Shown: positions 1-9,343 of the stretch, piece by piece
Numbering within the stretch: the first letter of the stretch is position 1
How the letters are laid out: each line of letters begins with the position of its first letter
Assembly (NCBI GenBank): GCA_003021005.1
Contig: PXRI01000017.1
Span: 1,980-65,979, forward strand
DNA length: 64,000 nt
Direction of reading: 5' to 3'
Origin: Halobacteriales archaeon QS_1_69_70
GTDB lineage: Archaea > Halobacteriota > Halobacteria > Halobacteriales > Haloarculaceae
Made by a program: the position numbers and the translations under genes
The notes under the pieces: generated by a model
What the model saw: the letters and a program-made list of their open reading frames with translations, nothing else
Databases searched by the model: none
What the model was told of the DNA's origin: nothing

Positions 1-478
1 GGTAGAGGACGGTGTGTTCGGTGCCGCCGGCGCGGCCCGTCATCTCGTCGAGCAGGTTCAGGAGGAACTCCTCGTTGCCCTGCGGCCAATTGGTGCCGTC
101 GATCGCCAGTAGGCCGCCGGTGCCGGCGACGACGCCTTCGTTACGGTCGTCGATTGCGACGAGCGGGATGGGCGTCTCCTCGGGGTACACGACTCCCGGC
201 CCGTCGCGTTGGTTTCCAGAGTCGTTCGTCAGCAGTTCGTTGCGTGCGGTGGATTCGGCCCAGACGGCGACGAGTTCTTCGTCGGTCAGTGGCTCCTCGT
301 TGGCGTTGAGGAGGCTGAGGGGGTTGAAGAACTCCATCGGGGCGATGCGTCCCTCGCGGGTCGTCGCAGCCGTCTCGTTCGCCGTTACGGTGTCCGAGAG
401 TGCGGTTCGACCGGCCAGAGCCGCGGCCGACCCGGCGAGGATGCTGCGTCGCCGGACCGGGAGGTCTTCGGAGTCCAT
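1..478 (-). CDS. Tat-exported protein of unknown function, N-terminal part
   Basis: Reading leftward from the ATG at 478, the protein runs off the window edge with 159 codons visible. The N-terminus carries a twin-arginine signal: RRR at residues 8-10, then a short Ala/Gly-rich hydrophobic stretch. The mature part starts acidic, contains an EEPLTDEELVAVW segment and then VPxVAIDD-like and GTGGLLAIDGTNWPQGN stretches that resemble an extracellular alpha/beta domain, but I recognise no family. A TATA-like ATAATATAAGG lies about 27 nt upstream of the ATG, which fits a leaderless haloarchaeal transcript. The reading is good; the function is unknown. Confidence 0.7.
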   Translation of the reverse strand, partial: MDSEDLPVRRRSILAGSAAALAGRTALSDTVTANETAATTREGRIAPMEFFNPLSLLNANEEPLTDEELVAVWAESTARNELLTNDSGNQRDGPGVVYPEETPIPLVAIDDRNEGVVAGTGGLLAIDGTNWPQGNEEFLLNLLDEMTGRAGGTEHTVLY

Positions 479-499
479 CGAGGTCGACTTCGTGAGGGT

Positions 500-516
500 G
501 CCTTATATTATTTCTA
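500..516 (-). promoter_or_regulatory. TATA-like promoter element of the Tat-exported gene
   Basis: Read on the minus strand, this AT-rich block sits about 27 nt before the start codon at 478, the spacing expected of a leaderless archaeal promoter. The rest of the interval up to the tRNA gene at 860 is GC-rich and shows no other convincing signal or gene. Confidence 0.4.
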
Positions 517-859
517 GCAAAACTCTCCAAAAATATATCCGTAATAACGAGGTATAGAGCTATATACTGGCATATAGGCTGGGTTAGACATAGGCCATCA
601 AACCCGCGAAACGGACCGACGAAGGGCCCTCAGCCGGTACGCGACGAGAGGCCGATCAGTCGCGACACCGGGGGTCGCGGTCCCTCCCAGGCGAACGGAG
701 AGACACGGGGACCGAGCGCGTCGGCCTTGGTCGACTCCCGAGCCTTGGCCGTCCCGCCGACGTCATCGACAGAGAACACGCGGACGCGCCGTCCGTCGCC
801 GGAGTGCCGGGGAGAAGCGAAAGCCCTATTTACAGAATCGGAGTAAAACGAGACGACGA

Positions 860-932
860 GCCGCCGTAGCTCAGTTGGTAGAGCACCTGGTTGTTACCCA
901 GGTTGTCCCAGGTTCGAGACCTGGCGGCGGCG
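860..932 (+). tRNA. tRNA-Asn (GTT)
   Basis: A full cloverleaf is visible: acceptor GCCGCCG pairs with CGGCGGC (925-931), with discriminator G932. The D-arm has AGTTGGTAGA, the anticodon stem CCTGG/CCAGG encloses loop TTGTTAC (anticodon GTT), and the T-arm is CCAGG-TTCGAGA-CCTGG. There is no intron and CCA is not encoded, as usual in haloarchaea. Confidence 0.97.
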
Positions 933-949
933 CTTCTTTCCGCGACAAC

Positions 950-971
950 GCGCCCAGCTCCGGCTGGGCGC
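950..971 (+). terminator. GC hairpin just downstream of tRNA-Asn
   Basis: GCGCCCAGC and GCTGGGCGC form a perfect 9-bp stem around the loop TCCG, 18 nt after the tRNA. It could be a terminator or processing hairpin. No T-run follows, so termination is not certain. The CAT tRNA at 2435 also has a hairpin immediately behind it. Confidence 0.4.
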
Positions 972-998
972 AACCGAGCGGGAAGTGATAGCCGGGAC

Positions 999-1136
999 CC
1001 AGGTCTCGAGCCGGCGAGTCGCAGCCCGCGAGACGCGACCGAAGGGAGCGTCTCGAAACGAGCGAGCGGTGGAACCGCGAGCCGAACGAGCACCGCGAGT
1101 GAGGACCGTCTCCACTCGTTCGAGACCTGGCGGCGG
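999..1136. repeat. Inverted T-arm copy and direct copy of the tRNA-Asn 3' end
   Basis: At 999-1012 an inverted version of the tRNA-Asn T-arm (CCAGGTCTCGAGCC) is followed by GCGAGTCGCAGCCCG. At 1118-1136 the 3' end of tRNA-Asn is copied directly (GTTCGAGACCTGGCGGCGG). The spacer between is built from GAGCGAGCGG/CGCGAG-type words. The same arrangement recurs behind the CAT tRNA at 2435-2540. Confidence 0.75.
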
Positions 1137-1168
1137 TGTCTCTCGCTCTACCCACCGAGTTGCGAGCC

Positions 1169-2350
1169 TCACCACGCCGCCCGCAGGACCGCCTCCAGGT
1201 CCTCGACCGTCGGATCCAGGCCGTCCGGGCAGTACGACATGAGCCCGTCGCCGTGGACGTCCCGGGCGACGGCGGGGAGGTCGCGTTCCGCCATGTCGTC
1301 GACCTCGCGGAGCTGCGTCGGGAGCCCGAGGGCGTCGCGGATCCCGGCGACGCGGTCGACGATGGCGTCGGCACGGCCGTCGGTCGTCGACGCCTCGATG
1401 TCGAGCCCGTCGGCCAGCAACGCCCGGCCGCCGTCGACCTCGTCGAACAGGTACCGGAGGGCGTGCGGGGCGATGATGCCGTGGGCGGCGCCCTGCTGGA
1501 CGGCGTAGCCCCGGGCGATGCCGTGCCCGAATGCGTGGACGAGCGACAGCGTCAGGCCGTCGGCCCGCGAGCAGCCGTACTGGGCGAGGAGCGTGCCGAC
1601 GACGACGTCGTCCATCGTGTCGGCATCCCGGTCGCCGGCGCCGAGCGCGGGCAGTCCGCGATCCAGACGGCGGAGCGCTCCGACGGCGGTCGCGTCGGTG
1701 ATCGGCGTCGCCGTCGCGGCGTAGGCGGTCTCGACGGCCTTGTCGAAGCCGTTCATCGCCGACGCAGACAGCACGTCCTGTGGCGTCGTCGCCACGAGGT
1801 CGGGGTCGTAGTGCAGCGCCGCAGGCATCAGTTGCTCGTCGTAGGCACCGCCGCGAACCAGGCCGTCGCGGCGGGAGGTGATGCCGGCGACCATCGAGAG
1901 GTCGGCGCCGGCGAGCGTCGTCGGCACTGCGACCACCGGCGGCACGCCCGCCGCAGGGACCGCGACCACTCCGGTGTCCTCGAAGGTGTCCTGGGCGGCC
2001 TCGGGCGTGTCGGCGGCCGCCGACAGCGCCGCGACGATCCTCGCGACGTCGAGGCTGCTGCCGCCGCCGACGGCGACGAGGGCGTCGGCGCCGCAGTCGG
2101 CGAACCGCTCGGCGCCGGCGAGGGCCGTCTCGAACCGCTTCGCCGGGGTCGTCTCGGCGAACTCGGCGGCCAGCCGGTCGCCGAGGCCCGCCCGGACCGG
2201 CTCCATGACGGCGGCAGTCGCGCCGACGGTGCGACCGGTCACGACGAGGGCGTCGTCGGCACCGACTGCCGCCAGTTCGTCGGCGAGGGCGTCGATGCAC
2301 CCTTCGCCGTACCGGATCGTCCCGGGCGCGTAATCGAAGTGGAACGTCAT
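1169..2350 (-). CDS. Iron-containing alcohol dehydrogenase family protein
   Basis: A 393-residue member of the group III (Fe-type) alcohol dehydrogenase and maleylacetate reductase family, NAD(P)-dependent enzymes that interconvert carbonyls and alcohols with a divalent metal. The nucleotide-binding loop GGGSSLDVAR is at about residues 95-104, followed by PTTLAGADLS. NGFDKAVE, the VHAFGHG histidines and GAAHG match the usual metal-site positions. The length is normal. The ATG at 2350 is chosen because it gives the standard family N-terminus; upstream in-frame sequence is Arg-rich and unlike coding. The substrate cannot be told. It stands alone between two tRNA genes. Confidence 0.88.
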   Translation of the reverse strand: MTFHFDYAPGTIRYGEGCIDALADELAAVGADDALVVTGRTVGATAAVMEPVRAGLGDRLAAEFAETTPAKRFETALAGAERFADCGADALVAVGGGSSLDVARIVAALSAAADTPEAAQDTFEDTGVVAVPAAGVPPVVAVPTTLAGADLSMVAGITSRRDGLVRGGAYDEQLMPAALHYDPDLVATTPQDVLSASAMNGFDKAVETAYAATATPITDATAVGALRRLDRGLPALGAGDRDADTMDDVVVGTLLAQYGCSRADGLTLSLVHAFGHGIARGYAVQQGAAHGIIAPHALRYLFDEVDGGRALLADGLDIEASTTDGRADAIVDRVAGIRDALGLPTQLREVDDMAERDLPAVARDVHGDGLMSYCPDGLDPTVEDLEAVLRAAW

Positions 2351-2434
2351 GCGGTCGGTTCGGCGGCGTCCGGCTTGCCTCTTGGGTCCCTGGCCCGGCA
2401 CATTAATGAGCCCGCGATGAATAGCTCCGCCCAC

Positions 2435-2540
2435 GGGCCCTTAGCTTAGTCCGGATATAGCACCCGGCTCATACTTCCCCGTGGACGGGCGCGAGGAATG
2501 GGATACCGGGCGGTCGCCGGTTCAAATCCGGCAGGGCCCA
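2435..2540 (+). tRNA. CAT tRNA with a 31-nt intron (elongator Met, possibly Ile2)
   Basis: The acceptor GGGCCCT pairs with AGGGCCC (2533-2539), discriminator A2540, and the T-arm is GCCGG-TTCAAAT-CCGGC. The anticodon is CAT at 2470-2472. A bulge-helix-bulge intron fits 2474-2504: anticodon stem CCCGG/CCGGG, 3' bulge ATA, central helix CTCA/TGGG, 5' bulge TAC, intron helix TTCC/GGAA. Splicing gives the 7-nt loop CTCATAA. G1:C72 excludes the initiator. Haloarchaeal elongator Met genes are known to carry introns, but the GGGCCCTTAGCT start also resembles tRNA-Ile2 (CAU decoded after agmatidine modification), so the amino acid is left open. Confidence 0.92.
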
Positions 2541-2991
2541 CTTCTCCCGACGAGCGGACGCGAGGAGGGAGAAGTGCCGCCCGAGGATTTGAGCCCTGGG
2601 AGACGCAGCCCGGAACGACCGAGCGAAGCGAGGTCGAAGCCCGGACCGTCTCCCTCCGGTTCAAATCCGGCAGGGCCCACTCGCCCTGTGAACGACAGTG
2701 AACAGTGGCGAGTGTCATCTGGCGGATTTGAGCCCTGGGAGTCACAGCCCGCGCAGCGAAGCGAGCAGGACCCTCTGGCTCCGGTTCAAATCCGGCAGGG
2801 CCCATCGCTTCTGCGACGAGCGGACGCGAGGAGCGAAGCGGTTCACCTCCGGATTTGAACCCTGGGAGTCACAAGCCCGCACAGACGAGCGTGGCGAGGC
2901 GCGACCGGAGGGAGCGTCTCAGAATGTCGAGCGGCGAAGCCGCGAGACGAGCGAGCCGGGCAGGAATGTCTCCCTCCGGTTCAAATCCGGC
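2541..2991. repeat. Ladder of tRNA 3'-end copies with inverted T-arms and hairpins
   Basis: The 3' end of the preceding tRNA (T-arm plus acceptor) is repeated at 2656-2679 and 2781-2804 (24 nt, identical) and partly at 2976-2991. Between copies lie inverted T-arm-like blocks (GGATTTGARCCCTGGGAG followed by WCRCAGCCCG) starting near 2584, 2722 and 2849. Hairpins also occur, for example CTTCTCCC/GGGAGAAG at 2541-2574 and CGCTTC/GAAGCG near 2806-2840. Translations of this stretch are artefacts of the tRNA-like sequence. It may be scars of repeated integration at a tRNA, or a family of structured repeats. Confidence 0.8.
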
Positions 2992-3010
2992 GGTGCCGAT
3001 TTGGTGCCCG

Positions 3011-5234
3011 TCACCCGGCATGGGCGGCCCGGAACTCGAGGACGAACGTGGCGCCGCCGCGGTCGTTGTCCTCGACGGCAACGTCGCCGCCGTACTCGGA
3101 GAGCATCGCGTCGACGAAGAAGAGACCGAACCCGGACCCGGTCGACGGTCCGGCGCCCGTCTCCGAGCGGCCGAAGATGGCCTCCTTCCGGTCGTCGGGG
3201 ACGCCGGAGCCGTCGTCGGCGATCCGGACGACGACGCGGTCGCCATCCGGCCGTTCGGCCGACACCTCGAGGGTGAGGTCGGCGGGGTCGTTGTGGTCGA
3301 CGGCGTTCGTGAGCACGTTGCCCAGCACCTCGCCGAGCAGGTCGTTGGCGAGGACCTTCGTCCCGTCCGGCACGCGCGTGTCGACGGTGAGTTCGGGGTA
3401 GGTCGATTCGATCCGATCCAGCTCGGAGCGGAGCGCGGGTGCGATATCGACCGGCTGGAGGTCCGTCTCGGCCTCCCCGGTGAGCGTCTCCAGGACGGTG
3501 CGGACGCGGTGGATGATCGCCTCGATGTCCTCGCCCCACTGGATGATCGTCTCGGCGTCCCGGGCCGACTCGCCCTCGAGGTCGTCCGCGAGGAACCGGG
3601 CGCGGCCCTTGATGATGGTGACGCCGTTGAGGACGTCGTGGCGGAGGATGGAGTTGAAGAACTCCATCCGTTCGGTGTGCCGCTCGAGCGTCCGCTCGCG
3701 CTCCGTGCGTTCGAGGGCGACCTCGAGGTTCGCCACGAGGAGCCGCGCCAGGAGGAGGTCGTTGTCGGTGAAGTCGTCGGGTTCGACCGAGCCGACGTTC
3801 ATGACGCCGTACTCGCCGATCGGGATGATGAGTTCGCTCCGGAGTGCCGTCTCCGGGTTGTGACGCTCGGGGTGGTCCTGGAGGTCGGCGATCACGCGGG
3901 CTTCGCCCTTGTCGAAGGCCCGCCAGGAGAGGCTGTTGCCGGCGGCGAACGTCGGCATGGGGTCGAACATCTCCCGGGCGGCCTCCGTCGAGGCGACCGG
4001 TTCCAGCCGCTCGCCGGCGTCGTCGACCAGCCAGATGGTCGTGACCGGGAGTCCGAGGACGTCGTCCGCTCGCTGGACGGCGGTCTCACAGGCCGCCGCG
4101 CGGTCGGGGGCCTGGATCATCTCCCGCGTCGCGTCGTGGAGTCGCGTCAGCTGCCCTTCGCGCCGCTTCCGCTCGCTGATGTCCCGTATGATGCCGGTGA
4201 AGAGGTGCTCCTCGCCCGTGGACAGCTCGCCGATGCTCACCTCGACGTCGCCCCTCGTGGTGGTCCTCGTGCAGCCGGTCCGGGATGATCCGGGTCAGCG
4301 ACTCGCCGGTGACCTCGTCAGGATCGTGGCCCAACAGCCGCTTTAGGCCGCTGTTGGCGTACTGGATGGTGCTGGTCTCGTCGATCGTGACCACGCCCAG
4401 TGACGTGTTCTCCGCCAGGGACCGGAAGCGCTGTTCGGCGCGCTGGAGGCGGTGCTCGTGGGCCTTGCGGTCGGAGATGTCCCTGACGAACGCGATGAGC
4501 TGCATCTCGTCACCGAACTGCACGTGGTCGAGCGACACCTCGACCCAGCGGTGGCTACCGTCGGCCCGCTCGGCCAGCCAGTCGAACGTCTGGGTGTCGC
4601 CCGCCATCGCCCGCTGCATCCGGTGGCGGGCCGTCTCGGCGTCGAAGCCGGAGACGTCGGCGGTGATATCACCGACGCTGAGACCCTCCAGTTCGGCCGG
4701 TTCGTAGCCGAGCAGCTCGGCGCCCCGGGGGTTGACGTCGCGGATCCGGCCGTCCTCGGGGTCGTGGACGAAGATCCCGATCGTCGCGCTCTCGAACAGT
4801 GCGGCGTACTCTTCCAGCGCCTGCCGGCGGTCGGCCTGGCGCTTTCGAACCCGGGCGGACAGGATCCCGATGGTCGTGCCGCCCAACATTCCAACGGCGA
4901 TGGCCGTGATCGCGGCGAACAGCGGTGTCACCTCGCCGATGACCGTTTCCAGGACCCCGAACCAGCCCACCAGCGCGGCCACGAGCCCCGTGGCGGTCAC
5001 CGTCCAGCGGGCGACAGTACCCGCGTGGGCCTCCGGCAGGTCGCTCCTCGCGTAGTATCGATAGCCCACCACCGCCACCCCGAGTGAGAGCACGAGCGCC
5101 AGGGCCCCTTCGCCGATCGCTGCAGGGATCGAGCGGTCGTCGTCCAGCGCGACGAGGACGAGCGTCGACCCTGCCACGAGACACCCCAGGATCGAGGGGA
5201 ACCAGGTTTCGGCGCGGCGGCGAAGCGGCGACAT
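3011..5234 (-). pseudogene. Membrane PAS/PAS/GAF sensor histidine kinase, frameshifted
   Basis: The first part (ATG at 5234) has about four membrane segments, a PAS domain and most of a second PAS domain ending in IIPDRLHEDHHEG. The second part, in another frame from about 4250, resumes with DVEVSIGEL, then RDISERKRREG, a GAF domain, an H-box (NSILRHDVLNG) and an ATPase domain with N-box GNVLTNAVDHN, G1 DDGSGVP and G2 GSGFGLFFV. By comparison with typical haloarchaeal PAS domains, roughly 25-30 residues are missing at the junction (about 4245-4260) and the frame changes. Either the gene is dead or the sequence has lost a short segment. Intact, it would be a cytosolic-output two-component sensor; no response regulator is next to it. 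Confidence 0.8.
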
Positions 5235-5427
5235 CGATTCGCCCCGGCTAAGGGCCCGTCGTGACTTAATGGCTGGTAAGCGGCACGCGGGACGACTGCC
5301 CCGGGCTGGTGCCGACCGTCGGACGATGACTGATAAACTGCCCGAACTGAACCGGCGCAGCTGCGGTAGCGGCTAGTTTCCCAAACTTTAATGCCGGAAG
5401 TTACTACCTCACGGGGGAGGCACCCAC

Positions 5428-8103
5428 ATGAGCCATGATGACCCGGGACCGACCGGACAGCTCGATCGACGCGACGTCCTCAGGACGACCGGCGCCGGTC
5501 TCGTCGGCGCGGCCGCCGTCCCCACAGTCAGCGCCCAGGAGGGCCCGCCCGAGGACCGCGGGCGGGGTGACGGCCGGCCGACGAAGGCCATCCTCACCGT
5601 CGATCAAGAACGGCCCAGCCCGGGAGAGACGGTGACGCTCTCCGGGGAGAACTCGCTCCCTGGCGGCGACGCCGAAGCCATCGAGACCTACGCGTTCGAG
5701 GCCCGCGACGGCGACGGCGACGTCCTGCTGGAGACCTCGGGCTCGTCGGCGACGGAGAGCGTGACGCTGCCGTCGGCGGGCGAGTACGTCGCGACGCTGT
5801 CGGTGACCGACAGCGCCGGCGGCACCGATACCACGACGCGGACGATCACGATAACCTTCCCGCGGGAGCTGTTGAACCCACGGGCCCGGAACGCGGGCCA
5901 CGCCTGGGACCGCGGCTACCGGGGCCGGTCGGACCGGACGGTGTTCGATCCCGACACGGGCTTCGACGCCCGCCACACCGACCTCGGGCCCTGGTCAGGT
6001 GTCACGGTCGACTTCTCGGACGGCCTCGAGGTGACGACGGGGGCCGACGGCCTCGACGCCGTCGCGCCGCCGGAGTCCGACTCCATCCCGGAATTCGTCG
6101 GGTGGCTCCGGGCCGGAAGCGACCCCGAACTCCCGCGGGATACCGACGACCACGGTAGCCACACCGCCGGCATCATGGCCGGGACGGGACGGGGCCGCGT
6201 GCTCGACACCGAGGCACTGCTGGAACAGTGGGGCTTCGGGGGCGAGGCGACCGTCGGGGGCGGTGACTCGGTCGAACGGTCGTTCGTCGTCCCGGCCGAC
6301 GCGGCCGACCGCGAGCTGTTCGTCGCGGTCGCGGGCCGCTGGCTTGACGTCAGCCTGGTGGCGCCGGACGGGACGGAACTCGCCACCGAGACGACCCAGA
6401 TCAACGCCGTCGAGCACGGCGGCGGGAGTTTCCAGGAGAACGAGTACGGCGAACGGGAGATACTCGCTGCCGAGGCGGTCCACGACGCCGACGCCGCCGA
6501 GGCCGACCGGACGTACCGCCTCGTGGTCGACGCCAACGGTGACGCGCCCAGCGGCGAGGGCGTGGTCCGGCTCGCGGCGGCGTCGCTCAAGACCGAGCGT
6601 GGCACGGCACTCGCCGCGTCCGGCGACATCGACGACGCGACCGTGACCGGCGGGCTGGCCGACGACGGGCAGCCGGCGGTCCACCCGGGCGTCGCGCCCC
6701 GGCAGAGCTTCGTCGCCACACCGAACACATTCGACATCGTGAACGGCACCACGCCGGTGCTGGAGGCCATCGCCGAGGAGGCCGATGCGTACGCGCAGGC
6801 GTTCGAGTCACGAGCAATCAACATGTCCTGGGGGCAGCCGCTCGGCATCCCCTCGGCGGCCGTCCAGAACCCCTACGACGAGGTCCACGAGACGATATCC
6901 GATCTCGCACGGGCCGGTCTCGTCTCCACTCACGCGGTCGCGAATTACCCGGGGACGCCGACCGGCGGCAACGACACCGTCTCCGGGGCGCCGGAGGCCG
7001 TCTCGGTGGTCCGGACTGACCACCTCTCCGGGATCAGCACGTCGTCGTCCGGGGGTGCCGCCACCGTCACCGACGACGGCGACGCATTCCGGACGCCGGA
7101 CGTCTGCGCCTACGGGCAGGACGAACACGCCGTCGAGGCCCGCACCGACACCGACCCCGGCGAGTACGGCGAGGTCGACGGCTACGTCGCCTTCACCGGC
7201 ACCTCGATGGCCGCCCCCTCCACGGCAGGGCTGGCCGCGCTGGTGATGCAGGCGATGGAGGAGGACAGTCCCGACGGGCTCGAGTTGCCCGCGCCGTCGG
7301 CGCTGTTCGAGGACGGCCGCGACGAGAGCGACCGCCTGGCGTGGACGCTGCGGACGAAGGCGACGCTGCTCGCGACGGCGACCACGACGGCGTTCAACGC
7401 CATCCCCTGGCACGGCGACCAGCAGCCGACCTACTCGCCCGGCACGCGGGACCCCTACGAGGGCTTCGGCCGCCTGAACCACGGCGCCGCCGTCGACGCC
7501 ATCTCGCGGAACATCCACAAGGAGGGTGAGGCCACCGAGACCCTCGGGTTGGGCGTCCCGGATGACGAACAGTCCGCGGCGGGCTACATCGCCGGCCCAG
7601 GCACGTTCGAGATCGACGTCGCCTTCGAGGGCTACGAGGGCCTCGACGCGGACCTGACGGCCGGCGATCCCCACCTCGACCTGTTCGTCTACGATGCCCG
7701 CTCGCCCGAGGGCGTCGAGGGCGACACCCCGACCGGGACGCCGACCGTCGTCGCCCAAAGCTACGGGGTGGCGGCGTCGGATGGCAGCCTCACCGTCACA
7801 CTCGGGCCGGACGACGTCTACCAGGTCGCCGTGAAGCTCGTGTCCGTCCCCGGGGACGGCGCTAGCCAGCTCGCCGGCACCGACGTCGAGGTGCCGGCGA
7901 CGGGCGAGGGACTGCTGTTCAACGGCGCCGACGTGCGCGCCGAGGTCGAACTCGAGGTCGAACGGGGCGGGGTCCGGATCCACGACGACGGCGAAGCCGG
8001 TGACGCGACGGACGAGGTGGCGGCGACGGTCGCCGAGGCCGAAGACGAGGTGGCGACGATGGCCGAGATGGAGACCGAGTCCCTGGACATCGGGGACCCG
8101 TAA
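5428..8103 (+). CDS. Tat-exported subtilisin-like serine protease (S8), PKD-like domain
   Basis: An 891-residue secreted halolysin relative. The Tat signal has RRDVLRTTGAG at 14-24 and probable cleavage after VSA (about residue 36). A PKD-like beta domain covers about 55-143. The catalytic triad is visible: Asp in DPDTG (about D176), His in DDHGSHTAG (about H242) and Ser in GTSMAAP (about S593). A jelly-roll-like insert lies between His and Ser, and an acidic C-terminal beta domain follows. GGAGG lies 9 nt before the ATG. The final segment (about 850-891) is Glu/Ala-rich. It probably degrades extracellular protein. No inhibitor or chaperone gene is adjacent. Confidence 0.93.
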   Translation: MSHDDPGPTGQLDRRDVLRTTGAGLVGAAAVPTVSAQEGPPEDRGRGDGRPTKAILTVDQERPSPGETVTLSGENSLPGGDAEAIETYAFEARDGDGDVLLETSGSSATESVTLPSAGEYVATLSVTDSAGGTDTTTRTITITFPRELLNPRARNAGHAWDRGYRGRSDRTVFDPDTGFDARHTDLGPWSGVTVDFSDGLEVTTGADGLDAVAPPESDSIPEFVGWLRAGSDPELPRDTDDHGSHTAGIMAGTGRGRVLDTEALLEQWGFGGEATVGGGDSVERSFVVPADAADRELFVAVAGRWLDVSLVAPDGTELATETTQINAVEHGGGSFQENEYGEREILAAEAVHDADAAEADRTYRLVVDANGDAPSGEGVVRLAAASLKTERGTALAASGDIDDATVTGGLADDGQPAVHPGVAPRQSFVATPNTFDIVNGTTPVLEAIAEEADAYAQAFESRAINMSWGQPLGIPSAAVQNPYDEVHETISDLARAGLVSTHAVANYPGTPTGGNDTVSGAPEAVSVVRTDHLSGISTSSSGGAATVTDDGDAFRTPDVCAYGQDEHAVEARTDTDPGEYGEVDGYVAFTGTSMAAPSTAGLAALVMQAMEEDSPDGLELPAPSALFEDGRDESDRLAWTLRTKATLLATATTTAFNAIPWHGDQQPTYSPGTRDPYEGFGRLNHGAAVDAISRNIHKEGEATETLGLGVPDDEQSAAGYIAGPGTFEIDVAFEGYEGLDADLTAGDPHLDLFVYDARSPEGVEGDTPTGTPTVVAQSYGVAASDGSLTVTLGPDDVYQVAVKLVSVPGDGASQLAGTDVEVPATGEGLLFNGADVRAEVELEVERGGVRIHDDGEAGDATDEVAATVAEAEDEVATMAEMETESLDIGDP

Positions 8104-8155
8104 CGCTCGTTCGGCGACCGGGTGGCCGGTGCGCTGGGAGGGGAGGCCGGCGGCG

Positions 8156-8732
8156 TCACGGCGCGATGGCCGCCATCACCTGCGCCTCGATCTTGCGGAG
8201 GTGCTCGCCGACGGTGCCGTCCGACCGGTCGAGGTCCTCGGCGATGTCCTGGGAGCATCGCGAACAGCCGCTGTTCCTCCGGGACGTAATCGCTGATCCG
8301 CTCGAGTTCCAGCCCGACGTCGTTCGGGACCTGCGGGACGACCTCCCGGATCACCTCCTCCTCGCCGACGATGTGGGCGCGGAGCGACCGCCTGCCGGTG
8401 TACTCGAGCGGCATGTCGAGGATGAGTTCGTACTCGCGGAACAGCGACAGCAGATCCACGATCGTCTCGGTCGGGACGAAGTGGGCGTAGACGGTGACGT
8501 GGTCGTCGCCCGCCGATACCTGGTGGTCCAGCACCTCCCGGGCGGCGTCGGCGATTTCGCGGGCCCGCTCGGCGTCGCCCGACAGCTGGAACAGGGTGAT
8601 CGCAGTTCCGTCGTCCAATAGGCTGACGTTGTGCAATAGCTCCCGGGTGACGGCGGGGTCGTCCGCCAACGCCTCGTCGACCGGGTGGATGCCTCCGTCC
8701 TGCGGGGTGATGACCGTCCGGACGTAGCGCAT
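8156..8732 (-). pseudogene. Bat-type HTH-10 regulator, frameshifted
   Basis: The N-terminal part (ATG at 8732, MRYVRTVITPQDGG) matches the sensor-like region of haloarchaeal Bat/HTH-10 regulators up to RISDYVPEEQRLFAML. It then leaves frame. In another frame, the end of the HTH domain appears: DIAEDLDRSDGTVGEHLRK to a stop at 8156. The related intact gene at 51271 has about 26 extra residues (TERQQEILAAAVEAGYYREP and following) exactly where this copy is broken, near 8249-8253. So about 75 nt holding the first half of the DNA-binding domain are missing. It is convergent with the protease gene. Confidence 0.82.
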
Positions 8733-8956
8733 GTTACCCGTCACACCGCGACTGCGACGCATAAACGTGTTCACCCGGGTCGGGATGGGCAGCACTGGCT
8801 TTGATGACTGGAGACTCGGAGGCCGTGGTCGATGGACCGCCATCTCGACTGTGGGTGTGTTGGCAACCGATCCACCTTTCACGTGACAAACGGTTACAAC
8901 TCGTACCATTACCGTCGAGAGAAATGGTTAAGCCGGCAGCGAGACAATACCCACGT

Positions 8957-9343
8957 ATGTCAGACACCGACCGGGACGAGGGCGGAAAGTACACCGTAAC
9001 GGTGTCCGACGAGGAGATCCTCGCAGCGATCGACCACGCGCGGACCCCTGTCGTGACGGCAGTGGACCTCGAAGCGGTGCTTCCGATCGGGCGAGGGGCG
9101 GTCCGCGAGCGGTTGCTCGATCTGCTCGACCAGGGCCGCGTCGTCCGGAAAAAGGTCGGGAGTCGGGCCGTCGTGTGGTGGCGTACGGACCACGGGGAAT
9201 ACGACGCTCCCGACGGGGAGGCCTCGAAGGAGGATCCGGTTTTCGATCTGCCGACGTTCGCGAGCGGCGCGAGTGACGTCTCGGCGACCGTCGACGAGTA
9301 CGTCGCCGACTCGATCGCTGGCGAATCCGATCCTGAAAGATGA
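8957..9343 (+). CDS. Winged-helix antitoxin-like protein
   Basis: 128 residues starting at ATG 8957. The first 80 residues read as a winged helix domain (VSDEEILAAIDHARTPVVTA, then AVRERLLDLLDQGRVVRKK and a VVWW wing); the rest is an acidic tail. Its stop overlaps the start of the following PIN-domain gene (ATGA), the usual layout of a VapB-like antitoxin and its toxin. It probably binds its own promoter and the toxin through the tail. The partner assignment is inference from context. Confidence 0.8.
   Translation: MSDTDRDEGGKYTVTVSDEEILAAIDHARTPVVTAVDLEAVLPIGRGAVRERLLDLLDQGRVVRKKVGSRAVVWWRTDHGEYDAPDGEASKEDPVFDLPTFASGASDVSATVDEYVADSIAGESDPER

Noticed and set aside
1136-2449. Long plus-strand open frame opposite the alcohol dehydrogenase
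   Set aside because: It is Arg/Gly/Val-rich shadow sequence created by GC bias; the minus strand encodes a clear enzyme family.
2446-2858. Proteins with repeated GFEPATxx or SNPAGPT-like phrases
   Set aside because: They are translations of tRNA T-arms and their inverted copies, not coding sequence.
2976-2991. Possible second tRNA gene at the fourth repeat
   Set aside because: Only the T-arm is present; there is no acceptor partner or anticodon arm upstream.
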